DNA of 51,513 bases. It comes from XN24 sp964413755. Its GTDB lineage: Bacteria; Pseudomonadota; Gammaproteobacteria; Steroidobacterales; XN24. The notes beneath the pieces were generated by a model. The model made no database searches. It was not told where the DNA came from and saw nothing but the letters and a program-made list of their open reading frames with translations. The stretch covers positions 1 through 51,513 of the forward strand of contig CAYPTW010000002.1 of assembly GCA_964413755.1 (NCBI GenBank), given 5' to 3'. Position 1 is the stretch's first letter. Each line of letters starts with the position of its first letter. Made by a program: the position numbers and the translations under genes. This document shows positions 15,689 through 23,755 of the stretch, in pieces.

Positions 15689-16585
15689 CTAGTCGCCGAG
15701 CTGGCCCGAGAGACGCAACACGTAGGCGGCCATGAGGCGTGACTGCAGCTCGCCGAGCACGGGCAGCTGCGCCGGCATGTTGTTCTGGCGCCCGCCGCTG
15801 ATGGTTTGCGCGATGGTGTAGCGGTCGGAACCGTACAACCAGTTGCCGTCGGTCAGGTTCGGCGAGCCCAGCGCAGTCATGCCGGTGCCGTCCATGCCGT
15901 GGCAGGCGCCGCAGACGGCCCACAGCGGGGCAGCTGCAGCAGCCATGGCTGCATCGTGGTCCAGCCCGGACAGGCTGCGCACGTACTCGACCATCTGCGC
16001 CACACCCTGTTCACCGCCGAGCGAGTCGCCCATCGGCGGCATCACGCCGTTGCGGCCGTTCTGGATGCTGGTCAGCACCGCCGTTGCGTCGCCGCCCCAC
16101 AGCCAGGCCTCGTCGGTCAGGTTGGGGAATCCCTGCGCACCGCGGCCGTCCGAGCCGTGGCACTGCGCGCAGCGGTTGCCGAAGATGTTGGCGGCAGCCG
16201 ACATCGCATCCGGGTCAGCCGCGAGCTCGGCGATCTCCATCTCCGCGAAGCGCGCGAAGAACGCGTCCTGCCGCTCCTCGATGCGCTGGACTTCGTCCTG
16301 GTACTGCCCGGTCTGGGACCAGCCGAGCACGCCCTTGAAGTTGCCCAGGCCCGGGAACAGGACCAGGTAAATGATCGAGAAGACGACCGTGAGGTAGAAC
16401 AGCCACAGCCACCAGCGCGGCAGCGGGTTGTTGTATTCCTTCAGGTCGCCGTCCCATACATGGCCCGTGGTTTCGGAGGCTTTCTCCTCCGGGCTCAGCC
16501 TCGAAGTCATCCACAGCAGCCACACGGCGCCGATGATGTTGGCCACGGTCAGCAGGATGATCCATCCGCTCCAGAAACTGCTCAT
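15689..16585 (-). CDS. ccoP: cbb3 oxidase diheme cytochrome c subunit III
   Basis: 298 residues. Two N-terminal membrane helices (about 5-27 and 58-78) enclose the conserved WDGDLKEYNNPLPRWW segment. Two periplasmic cytochrome c domains follow, with heme motifs CAQCH (139-143) and CGACH (225-229) and axial-Met regions GVMPPMG and NNMPAQ. CcoP passes electrons from the bc1 pathway to CcoO and CcoN. Its ATG overlaps the ccoQ stop by 4 bases. Confidence 0.97.
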   Translation of the reverse strand: MSSFWSGWIILLTVANIIGAVWLLWMTSRLSPEEKASETTGHVWDGDLKEYNNPLPRWWLWLFYLTVVFSIIYLVLFPGLGNFKGVLGWSQTGQYQDEVQRIEERQDAFFARFAEMEIAELAADPDAMSAAANIFGNRCAQCHGSDGRGAQGFPNLTDEAWLWGGDATAVLTSIQNGRNGVMPPMGDSLGGEQGVAQMVEYVRSLSGLDHDAAMAAAAAPLWAVCGACHGMDGTGMTALGSPNLTDGNWLYGSDRYTIAQTISGGRQNNMPAQLPVLGELQSRLMAAYVLRLSGQLGD

Positions 16586-16761
16586 CGCGATTCCCCATTC
16601 TCAGGAGTGCTTTGCGGCCGGCGCTCGTCTTCCTCCAGGGGAAGGTGCGCCGCCTCCTTGAAGTCCTTGTGCCGACGATGGCTCCACGCCCAGGCCACGA
16701 TCCCGATGAACGCCGTCATCAGGAGCAGGGTCCAGACGATATGCCAGTTATCGCCGCCCAT
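16582..16761 (-). CDS. ccoQ: cbb3 oxidase small subunit CcoQ
   Basis: 59 residues read directly from the complement. M-G-G-D-N-W-H is followed by one membrane helix (VWTLLLMTAFIGIVAWAW), then HRRHKDFKEAAHLPLEED, the usual FxEAAxLPL-type CcoQ tail. CcoQ stabilises the interaction of CcoP with the CcoNO core. It lies 3 bases after ccoO and overlaps ccoP by 4 bases, completing the canonical NOQP order. Confidence 0.93.
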   Translation of the reverse strand: MGGDNWHIVWTLLLMTAFIGIVAWAWSHRRHKDFKEAAHLPLEEDERRPQSTPENGESR

Positions 16762-16764
16762 GCC

Positions 16765-17373
16765 TCAGCGTCCCCGGCCGAGGTTGGTGCCCAGGCCCTG
16801 CAGGTAGGTGATGACCGCGTCCATCTCGGTCTTGCCTTCCAGCGCGGCGCTGACGCCGGCGATGTCCTCGTCCGAGTAGGGGTGCCCGAGAGCACGCAGG
16901 GCGAGCATGCGTTTCTCCACGGCACGCGCGTTGAGGCCGTTTTTCTCCAGCCACGGGTAGGCCGGCATGTTGGACTCCGGCACCACGATGCGCGGGTTGC
17001 GCAGGTGCAGGCGATGCCACTCGTCGCTGTACAGCCCGCCGACGCGCGCCAGGTCGGGCCCGGTGCGCTTGGAACCGAACTGGAACGGCCGGTCGTAGAC
17101 CGACTCGCCGGCAAGCGAGTAATGCCCGTAGCGTTCGGTCTCTGCACGGAAAGGCCGGATCATCTGCGAATGACAGCCGTAGCAGCCTTCACGGATGTAG
17201 ATGTCGCGCCCCGCCAGGGCCAGCGGAGGGTAGGGCTCCACGCCCGGCGCCGGATCACGCACCTGGGAGTCGAAAACCAGCGGGACGATCTCCACCAGGC
17301 CGCCGATACTGATGACGAAGATGACCAGCACGGCCATGAGGCCGACCTTGCGTTCGATAAATTCGTGCTTCAT
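16765..17373 (-). CDS. ccoO: cbb3 oxidase monoheme cytochrome c subunit II
   Basis: 202 residues. An N-terminal membrane anchor (about 10-32) is followed by a periplasmic cytochrome c with CYGCHSQMIRPF (heme Cys64, Cys67, His68), the conserved YGHYSLAGESVYDRPFQFGSKRTGPDLARVGG block, and the axial-Met region VPESNMPAYPWL. It transfers electrons to the catalytic subunit. It lies 12 bases after ccoN. This is a full-length, ordinary CcoO. Confidence 0.98.
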   Translation of the reverse strand: MKHEFIERKVGLMAVLVIFVISIGGLVEIVPLVFDSQVRDPAPGVEPYPPLALAGRDIYIREGCYGCHSQMIRPFRAETERYGHYSLAGESVYDRPFQFGSKRTGPDLARVGGLYSDEWHRLHLRNPRIVVPESNMPAYPWLEKNGLNARAVEKRMLALRALGHPYSDEDIAGVSAALEGKTEMDAVITYLQGLGTNLGRGR

Positions 17374-17385
17374 GCCAGTTCCCCC

Positions 17386-18804
17386 CTAGTGCGCCGGCGC
17401 CATGACGGGCACTTCCGCGGCCTTGGCATCGCGGATGGTGCGCCAGGTGTTCCAGCACATGATCAGCATGCCACCGAGGAAGAGGACACCGCCGAGCAGC
17501 CGCACCATGTAGAAGGGATAGGTACGGGCGATGCTCTCGATGAAGGTGTAGGTGAGCGTGCCGTCCTCGTTGACCGCGCGCCACATCAGGCCCTGCATCA
17601 CGCCCGACATCCACATCGAGGCGATATACAGCACCACACCGATGGTGGACACCCAGAAGTGCACGTCGATGGCCTTGATGCTGTGCATCTCCTTCTTGCC
17701 GAACAGGCGCGGCACCAGCATGTAGACGCAGCCGATGGAGATCATGGCCACCCAGCCGAGCGCGCCGGAATGCACGTGGCCGATGGTCCAGTCGGTGTAG
17801 TGCGACAGCGCGTTCACCGTCTTGATGGACATCATCGGGCCCTCGAAGGTCGACATGCCGTAGAAGGACAGCGACACGATGAGGAACTTCAGGATGGGGT
17901 CGGTGCGCAGCTTATGCCAGGCGCCGGACAGGGTCATGATGCCGTTGATCATGCCGCCCCAGGAGGGCGCCAGCAGCATCAGCGAGAACACCATGCCGAG
18001 GGTCTGCGCCCAGTCGGGCAGGGTGGTGTAATGCAGGTGATGCGGGCCGGCCCACATGTAGAGCGAGATCAGCGCCCAGAAATGCACCACCGACAGGCGG
18101 TAGGAATAGACCGGGCGGCCCGCCTGCTTCGGCACGAAGTAGTACATCATGCCGAGGAAGCCGGCGGTGAGGAAGAAGCCCACCGCGTTGTGCCCGTACC
18201 ACCACTGCACCATGGCGTCGACCACGCCCGAGTACACGGGGTAGGAGTGCGCGATGCTGGTCGGCAGTGCCAGGCTGTTGACGATGTGCAGCACGGCGAC
18301 GGTGAGGATGAAGGCGCCGTAGAACCAGTTCGCCACGTAGATGTGCTTCACCTTGCGCACCGCGATGGTGCCGAAGAACACCACCGCATACGCCACCCAG
18401 ACCGCTGTGATGAGCAGGTCGATGGGCCAGATCAGCTCGGCGTATTCCTTGCCCTGGCTCAGGCCCAGCGGCAGCGTAATGGCCGCCAGCACGATTACGA
18501 CCTGCCAGCCCCAGAAGGTGAAAGCCGCCAGGCCGCTGCCGAACAGCCGCACGTGACAGGTGCGCTGGACCACGTAATACGAGGTCGCGAACAGTGCGCT
18601 GCCGCCGAAGGCGAAGATCACTGCGTTGGTATGCAGTGGGCGCAAACGGCCGTAGCTCAGCCACGGGATGTCCAGAGTCAGGCCCGGCCAGATGAGCTGG
18701 GCTGCGATGATGACTCCGACCAGCATCCCGACCACTCCCCAGACTATGGTCATGATGGTGAACTGGCGGACGACCTTGTCGTTGTATGAAGTTGCTGTCG
18801 TCAT
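17386..18804 (-). CDS. ccoN: cbb3 cytochrome c oxidase catalytic subunit I
   Basis: 472 residues with about 12 membrane helices. Conserved pieces include LRPLHTNAVIFAFGG (low-spin heme His), WWYGHNAVGFFLTAGFLGMMYYFVPK (Cu-B His and cross-linked Tyr region) and DWTIGHVHSGALGWVAM. It reduces O2 with high affinity and pumps protons. It is the first gene of the operon; AGAGGA precedes the ATG at 18804. The 185-base leader has no recognisable FNR box, which is unusual for this operon. Confidence 0.98.
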   Translation of the reverse strand: MTTATSYNDKVVRQFTIMTIVWGVVGMLVGVIIAAQLIWPGLTLDIPWLSYGRLRPLHTNAVIFAFGGSALFATSYYVVQRTCHVRLFGSGLAAFTFWGWQVVIVLAAITLPLGLSQGKEYAELIWPIDLLITAVWVAYAVVFFGTIAVRKVKHIYVANWFYGAFILTVAVLHIVNSLALPTSIAHSYPVYSGVVDAMVQWWYGHNAVGFFLTAGFLGMMYYFVPKQAGRPVYSYRLSVVHFWALISLYMWAGPHHLHYTTLPDWAQTLGMVFSLMLLAPSWGGMINGIMTLSGAWHKLRTDPILKFLIVSLSFYGMSTFEGPMMSIKTVNALSHYTDWTIGHVHSGALGWVAMISIGCVYMLVPRLFGKKEMHSIKAIDVHFWVSTIGVVLYIASMWMSGVMQGLMWRAVNEDGTLTYTFIESIARTYPFYMVRLLGGVLFLGGMLIMCWNTWRTIRDAKAAEVPVMAPAH

Positions 18805-18889
18805 AGTCCTCTACCGGCTGCCGGAAGATGAAACGGGCGGCGCCAGCGCCGACCGTGGCGGAAAAAACCGAGCCTGTCGGCCGGACGCA
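18805..18889. other. Leader of the cco operon
   Basis: This gap lies upstream of ccoN on the minus strand. I searched both strands by eye for TTGAT-N4-ATCAA-like sites and found none here or up to 18989. No convincing -35/-10 pair is visible either. The hairpins listed next occupy 18890-18952. Confidence 0.5.
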
Positions 18890-18914
18890 AAGAGCCGCGC
18901 CCGGCGCGGCTCTT
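18890..18914 (-). terminator. Candidate terminator after ompW
   Basis: A 12-bp inverted repeat (AAGAGCCGCGCC with GGCGCGGCTCTT) with almost no spacer. The practical hairpin has a few more unpaired bases in the loop. On the minus strand it is followed by TTTGCG, a short U-run. It lies between the ompW stop (18990) and ccoN (18804). Confidence 0.5.
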
Positions 18915-18920
18915 CAAGCC

Positions 18921-18952
18921 GGCGCCGGAACGCCTGGTTGCGTTCCGGCGCC
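18921..18952. terminator. Strong hairpin downstream of ompW
   Basis: A perfect 13-bp stem (GGCGCCGGAACGC and its complement) with loop CTGGTT sits 38 bases beyond the ompW stop and directly before the first hairpin in transcription order. There is no U-tract of its own. Together the two hairpins probably end the ompW mRNA or stabilise its 3' end. Confidence 0.5.
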
Positions 18953-18989
18953 TCGCGGCCGTTGCGGAGTGCCTTACCCCGCGCCAATG

Positions 18990-19667
18990 TCAGAAGCGGT
19001 AGCCCAGGTGGATGCCGTACACCACCGGGTCCACATCGACCTTGGCTGTCGTGAAGTCAGCGCCGTCCACTATCAGGGTGGCGTCGGTGCTGATGTCGAT
19101 GTAGCGCAGGTCGAAATTCAGGAACCACTGGTCCGTGATCATGTAGTCGAAGCCGAGCTGGGCGGCGAGCCCCACTGAAGTGCTGTCCACATCGATGTCC
19201 GTGGTCACGCCAAGCAGGTCATCTGCTGCAGCGAGCCCTTCCTTCTTGTCGGAATCCATGAACCAGGTCAGGTTCAGGCCGATTCCCGCGTAGGGCTGGA
19301 AGGCGGAATCCGGCAGGAAGTGGTACTGCAGGCTGATGGTCGGCGGCAAATGGGTGACCGTCGCAGCGGTCCCCGGCAATCCCTCGACCATGATGTCGTG
19401 CTTGTAGGGCAGGGCGGCGAGCAGCTCCACGCCGACGTTCTTCGTGTACATGTAGGTGAAGTTGAAGGTGACGCCGGTCTGGTCGTCAACCTCGACACCC
19501 AGGGTCCCGAGGTCCACGGCGCTCATATCCAGTGAGCCGTTATTGCTCTTCGGGTCGACGACGCTGGCGCCGACGCGTACCAGCCAGTCACCGGCTTCGT
19601 GGGCGGCGACGGGGGCGGCGAGGCCGAGGGTGGCGGTCAATGCAAGTGCTGAAGCTAAAATGCGCAT
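18990..19667 (-). CDS. ompW: Outer-membrane protein OmpW
   Basis: 225 residues. Signal peptide MRILASALALTATLGLAAPVAA, then EAGDWLVRVGASVVDPKS, the canonical OmpW start, and an eight-strand barrel ending IHLGYRF with terminal Phe. OmpW makes a narrow hydrophobic channel and in enterobacteria is induced under low oxygen by FNR. The promoter here carries an FNR box at the right place (see that entry), which agrees. It is divergent from fnr and upstream of the cco operon on the same strand. Confidence 0.95.
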   Translation of the reverse strand: MRILASALALTATLGLAAPVAAHEAGDWLVRVGASVVDPKSNNGSLDMSAVDLGTLGVEVDDQTGVTFNFTYMYTKNVGVELLAALPYKHDIMVEGLPGTAATVTHLPPTISLQYHFLPDSAFQPYAGIGLNLTWFMDSDKKEGLAAADDLLGVTTDIDVDSTSVGLAAQLGFDYMITDQWFLNFDLRYIDISTDATLIVDGADFTTAKVDVDPVVYGIHLGYRF

Positions 19668-19705
19668 GTGGTTACTCCCATGCTTTGTCGTTGAATTTGC
19701 ATGGA

Positions 19706-19746
19706 ATTCTAGCCATGTAAGGAAACCGCGAATTGACCTGGATCAA
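19706..19746 (-). promoter_or_regulatory. FNR-dependent promoter of ompW
   Basis: TTGAC-CTGG-ATCAA at 19733-19746 matches the FNR consensus TTGAT-N4-ATCAA with one mismatch. On the minus strand a TAGAAT -10 box lies at 19711-19706. A start about 7 bases further puts the FNR centre near -41, the class II activation position, and leaves no separate -35 box. Confidence 0.72.
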
Positions 19747-19816
19747 TTCTGGACAGAGTCCAGTTCGGGGTAAATAGGTGGTTTCAACAGGCCGCTGGGG
19801 CCAAGTCTTTGTTTAC

Positions 19817-19832
19817 AATCCTCATAAGGATT
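19817..19832. repeat. Inverted repeat in the fnr leader
   Basis: Perfect 6-4-6 inverted repeat AATCCT-CATA-AGGATT. A second copy of AAGGAT at 19836-19841 acts as the fnr Shine-Dalgarno. It could be a small operator, or one arm could pair with the ribosome site. Confidence 0.4.
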
Positions 19833-19846
19833 AATAAGGATCGCCG

Positions 19847-20620
19847 GTGTCGTCCGCAAACAATTCCAACGTCGTCAGCATCGCCCACCTCCGGCAGACC
19901 TGCCGCACCTGCTCCTTGCGCGACCTGTGCCTGCCGCTCGGCCTCGACTCCGACGACATGGAGAAGCTGGAATCCATCCTCCACACGCGCGGCCCGATCC
20001 GTGCCGGGGAGCACCTGTTCCGCGAGGGTGACAGTTTCCATGCGCTCTACGCAGTGAAGAGCGGAGCGCTGAAGACCTACACGATCGACAACCAGGGCCG
20101 CGAGCACGTGCTCGGTTTTCACATCGGCGGCGAGCTGGCCGGGCTGGACGGCATCCATTCCGGGCGTAACCGCTGCAATGCGGTCGCCCTGCAGACCACC
20201 TCCGTGTGTGCGCTGCCGTTCGCACGCCTCGAGCAGCTCACGCGCGAGGTGCCGGGCTTGCAGACGCAGATTCTCCGGGTGATGAGCCGGGAGATGTCGG
20301 CCAGCGCGCAGCTGGCCACCGAGCACAGCGCCGACGAACGCCTGGCCGCTTTCCTGCTGGGACTGTCGCGGCGCTATGCGCGGCGCGGCCTGCGGCCGCA
20401 CCTGGTCACGCTGCCCATGCCGCGGCGGGACATTGCCAGCCACCTGCGCCTCGCCACGGAAACCGTGAGCCGCCTGTTCGCGCGTTTCCAGGAGCAGGGC
20501 ATCGTGGCGGTGAAACGGCGCGAGGTGGAGATTCTCGATTTCAATGCACTGCTCAGCCTGGGCGAGGCGCTCGACCTGGACGGCGGCAGCGCGACGCGGG
20601 GAAGCCCCCAGTCGAGGTGA
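19847..20620 (+). CDS. fnr: Oxygen-sensing regulator FNR/ANR
   Basis: 257 residues starting at GTG 19847 with AAGGA six bases upstream. The cluster-ligand pattern C-x2-C-x5-C is present (Cys19, Cys22, Cys28), with the fourth ligand Cys121 in SVCALPF, so it should carry an oxygen-labile 4Fe-4S cluster. A cNMP-like beta-barrel follows (about 45-130), then a dimer helix and a C-terminal HTH with ETVSRLFARFQEQGIV, the Fnr recognition helix. It activates microaerobic genes; the nearby ompW promoter has a fitting site. uspE follows after 4 bases, as in enterobacteria. Confidence 0.96.
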   Translation: MSSANNSNVVSIAHLRQTCRTCSLRDLCLPLGLDSDDMEKLESILHTRGPIRAGEHLFREGDSFHALYAVKSGALKTYTIDNQGREHVLGFHIGGELAGLDGIHSGRNRCNAVALQTTSVCALPFARLEQLTREVPGLQTQILRVMSREMSASAQLATEHSADERLAAFLLGLSRRYARRGLRPHLVTLPMPRRDIASHLRLATETVSRLFARFQEQGIVAVKRREVEILDFNALLSLGEALDLDGGSATRGSPQSR

Positions 20621-20624
20621 GGCG

Positions 20625-21578
20625 ATGAACATTTCCGGCCCGGCACCGGTGCTGGTAGTGATGGACCCGGCGGATGTGCCGGACCACGCCCTGGAGCGCG
20701 GCGCGCGCCTCGCCGCAGCGATGAGTCTTCCGCTGGAACTGTTCGCGGTCGAGTTCGACCAGGCCATGGAGGGCAGCCACTTCCGCGTCACCGAGCGGCT
20801 CGAGGCGGCACGCGCGGCCCGGGTCGACGCCAGCCTGGCCTGGCTGGAGGGGAAGGCGCGGCCATGGCGCGAGCGCGGCCTGCCGGTGTCGGTCGCGGCC
20901 GAGTATGCGAATCCGCGCCACGAGGCGGTGACGCGTCGCGCACTGGCGGTCGGCGCGGCCCTGGTGGTGATGCGCACGCATCATCACGCGTGGCTGGCGC
21001 GAGCCACCCTGAGCGCAGCGGACTGGCAACTGATCCGCATCTGCCCGACGCCGTTGTTGCTGGCCAAGGGGCGCGCCTGGCCGGAGCAGCCGCGCCTGCT
21101 GGCCGCGGTCGATCCCAGCCATTGCGACGACCGGCATGCGCGACTCGACCATGCCATCCTCGACCTCGCCGAGCAGATCGGCAGCGCATTGCAGGCGGAG
21201 AGCCACGTGGCGCACTGCATCCTCGGTGGCGCCGCACTCGAGTCGACTGCGGCCCTGGCGATGATGCCCGAAGCCCTCGGCGCCTCGGCCGAGGACTATG
21301 CCGCGGAACTGCTGCGCCAGGCGCGTGCCGGAGTGCTCGACCTGCTGGCCGGGCGCTCCATTCCTGCCGCGCGCCTGCACCTCCTCGAGGGACGGCCGGA
21401 ACAGGAGTTGCCGCGTCTCGCTGCCGGGCTGGCGGCCGACTTGCTGCTGACCGGCGGCATCTCGCGCAGCCGCGTCGAGCAGGTTTTCATCGGCGGCACG
21501 GCGGAGCGCCTGCTCGACCGCGTCGACTGCGACCTGCTGGTGGTCAAGCCGCCGGGATTCCGCAGCCCGCTCGCCTGA
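20625..21578 (+). CDS. uspE: Tandem universal stress protein, UspE-like
   Basis: 317 residues forming two Usp domains, about 5-155 and 160-312. The first has VLVVMDPADVPDHALERGARLA and ends ICPTPLLLAKG. The second begins LLAAVDPSH and ends TAERLLDRVDCDLLVVKPPGF, the typical Usp C-terminal pattern. UspE-like proteins respond to starvation and oxygen limitation; their biochemistry is unclear. It follows fnr by 4 bases, an arrangement conserved in many gammaproteobacteria, so co-transcription is likely. Confidence 0.93.
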   Translation: MNISGPAPVLVVMDPADVPDHALERGARLAAAMSLPLELFAVEFDQAMEGSHFRVTERLEAARAARVDASLAWLEGKARPWRERGLPVSVAAEYANPRHEAVTRRALAVGAALVVMRTHHHAWLARATLSAADWQLIRICPTPLLLAKGRAWPEQPRLLAAVDPSHCDDRHARLDHAILDLAEQIGSALQAESHVAHCILGGAALESTAALAMMPEALGASAEDYAAELLRQARAGVLDLLAGRSIPAARLHLLEGRPEQELPRLAAGLAADLLLTGGISRSRVEQVFIGGTAERLLDRVDCDLLVVKPPGFRSPLA

Positions 21579-21654
21579 GCGCGTCCCGCCGCACCCGCCT
21601 TTCTGGCAGAATCCGGCCTTCATGTCCCCGGCTTATCCAAGGAGCCTGCTGACC

Positions 21655-23751
21655 ATGCTGCTCAGAATCCTGCTGCTGTTGCTGTGTTGCCTGCCCGCCC
21701 TCGCCCATGCCGACGAGGCTGCGGCGCCCCGCCCGATGACTCACGAGGACCTGTGGCTGATGCCTCGCGTCGGCGCGCCCGCGGTCAGCCCCGACGGCAG
21801 CCGGGCCGTGTTCCAGGTCGTGCAGCCCGCTTACGACAAGGACGAGCAGGCGACGCACCTGTGGCTGGTGGACACTGACGGCGAGACGCCGCCGCGCCAG
21901 CTCACCTTCATCAAGTCCGGTGAGTCAGGCGTGGCCTGGAGCCCGGACGGCGCGCGCATCGCCTTCACGGCCAAGCGCGAGGGCGACGAGGCGGCGCAGG
22001 TCTACGTCCTCGACCTGGTGCGCGGCGGCGAGGCCCAGCGCGTGACCTCCATCAGCACCGGCGCACGCCAGCCGCGTTTCTCCCCGGACGGCAGCCGCAT
22101 TGCTTTCACCAGCGACGTGCACCGCGACGCCGCCGACGATGAGGACAGCCAGCGCATCAAGAAAGAGGAAAGCGAGCACAAGTACGAGGTGCATGCTTAC
22201 GAGGGTTTCCCCATCCGCAACTGGGACAAGTGGCTGCAGCCCGAGCAGCAGCCGCGCCTGATGGTGCAGACCATCGGCGCGGACGGCGCCACGGACCTGC
22301 TCGCCGGCAGCGAGCTGGTGCGGCAGCCCGGCTACGCAGCCAGCGGCGGCGGCCTGGATCCCGTGTGGGCGCCGGATGGCGAGTCCATCGTGTTCGTCGC
22401 CAGCCGTAACCGTGATCGCGCAGCTTTCGACTTCACCAACTCCGAGTTGTGGCAGGTGTCGCTGTCCGGCGGCGAGCCGCGGCGCCTCACCGGGAAGGAC
22501 GGCCTCGAGGGCGGTGACAACTGGAGCTCCCCGGTGTTCAGCGCCGACGGACGCAGCCTGTTCGCACGCCGCACACCGCGCACCGATCGCGTGTTCAACG
22601 CCGGCCGCGTGGCGCGCCTGGAGTGGCCCGCCGCGACGCTCGCCGCCGAGATCACGCTGCCCGAGATGCGCACCGTGGGCGACTTTGCAGTCACGCCGAA
22701 CGGGCGCGAGGTCTACGTCCTCGGCCAGGACGCCGGCCTGGTGAAGCTGTATCGCGGCCGCAGCAGCGGCGGCGAGGCGCAACTGGCTTTCGACATGGAG
22801 CAGGGCGGCTACGGCAGCCTGTCCATGTCCCAGAGCGGGCGTCCCGTGCTGCTGGCGAACTTCCAAAGTGCCGTGAGCCCCACCGAAGTGGTGCGCATCG
22901 ACCTGCGGCGCGGCGGGCATCGCGCCCTGAGCGACTTTACCGGGCCGCGCACGGCGCAGCTCGACCTGCAGCCGGTGGAGCATTTCTGGTTCGAGACGGA
23001 AGACGGCCGGCGTATCCACAACCTCCTGGTCCGGCCGGCCGGCTTCGACCCCGCGCGCAAGTACCCGGTGGTGGTGCTGATGCACGGCGGTCCCCACAGC
23101 ATGTGGCGCGACCAGGTGCACCTGCGCTGGAACTATCACCTCATCGCCGGCAGCGACTACGTACTGGTGGCGACCAACTACAAGGGTTCGACCGGCTTTG
23201 GCGAGGCCTTCGCGCAGAGCATCCAGGGCGATCCCCTCAAGGGTCCGGCCGAGGAGATCAACCAGGGCGCCGACGTGGCCATCGAGCGCTTCGGCTTCAT
23301 CGACGGTTCGCGCCAGTGCGCCGCCGGCGCCAGCTACGGCGGGCACCTGGCGAGCTGGATGCTGGCCAGCACTGATCGCTACCGCTGCCTGGTCAACCAC
23401 GCGGGCCTGGTGGACCTGGCCAGCCAGTGGGGCACCAGCGACGCCGTGTACCACCGCGAGGTGAACGTCGGCGGTCCGCCGTGGGAAGGGCACCCGTTGT
23501 GGACGGAGCAGAGCCCGATGACCTATGCGGCCAATTTCAGCACGCCGACGCTGGTCACGGCCGGGGCACTCGACTACCGCGTGCCGCTGAACAACACCCT
23601 GGAGCTATGGACCGTGCTGCAACGCCTGCAGGTACCCAGCCGCCTGCTGGTCTACCCGAAGGAGAACCACTGGATCATGACCGGCCACAACAGCCGCCAC
23701 TTCTACGGCGAGCTGGCGGCCTGGTTCGAGCGCTGGCTCGCCGCCGAGTGA
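21655..23751 (+). CDS. Exported S9C-type dipeptidyl/acylaminoacyl peptidase
   Basis: 698 residues from the ATG at 21655, chosen because AAGGAG lies ten bases upstream and MLLRILLLLLCCLPALAHA is a clean signal peptide. An ATG at 21622 is the alternative. A WD40-like propeller of SPDGSRIAF repeats is followed by an alpha/beta hydrolase domain (about 440-698) with nucleophile GASYGGH (Ser560), Asp640 in GALDYRVP and His672 in KENHWIM. It should cleave dipeptides or acylated residues from peptides in the periplasm. It is convergent with the CFA-like gene, with only 4 bases between them. Confidence 0.94.
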   Translation: MLLRILLLLLCCLPALAHADEAAAPRPMTHEDLWLMPRVGAPAVSPDGSRAVFQVVQPAYDKDEQATHLWLVDTDGETPPRQLTFIKSGESGVAWSPDGARIAFTAKREGDEAAQVYVLDLVRGGEAQRVTSISTGARQPRFSPDGSRIAFTSDVHRDAADDEDSQRIKKEESEHKYEVHAYEGFPIRNWDKWLQPEQQPRLMVQTIGADGATDLLAGSELVRQPGYAASGGGLDPVWAPDGESIVFVASRNRDRAAFDFTNSELWQVSLSGGEPRRLTGKDGLEGGDNWSSPVFSADGRSLFARRTPRTDRVFNAGRVARLEWPAATLAAEITLPEMRTVGDFAVTPNGREVYVLGQDAGLVKLYRGRSSGGEAQLAFDMEQGGYGSLSMSQSGRPVLLANFQSAVSPTEVVRIDLRRGGHRALSDFTGPRTAQLDLQPVEHFWFETEDGRRIHNLLVRPAGFDPARKYPVVVLMHGGPHSMWRDQVHLRWNYHLIAGSDYVLVATNYKGSTGFGEAFAQSIQGDPLKGPAEEINQGADVAIERFGFIDGSRQCAAGASYGGHLASWMLASTDRYRCLVNHAGLVDLASQWGTSDAVYHREVNVGGPPWEGHPLWTEQSPMTYAANFSTPTLVTAGALDYRVPLNNTLELWTVLQRLQVPSRLLVYPKENHWIMTGHNSRHFYGELAAWFERWLAAE

Positions 23752-23755
23752 GCGC

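Noticed and set aside
16612..18789. 725-codon plus-strand frame opposite ccoNOQ
   Set aside because: It is antisense to genes with clear oxidase motifs. Its His/Asp/Gly-rich translation is the usual antisense product of GC-rich membrane-protein genes.
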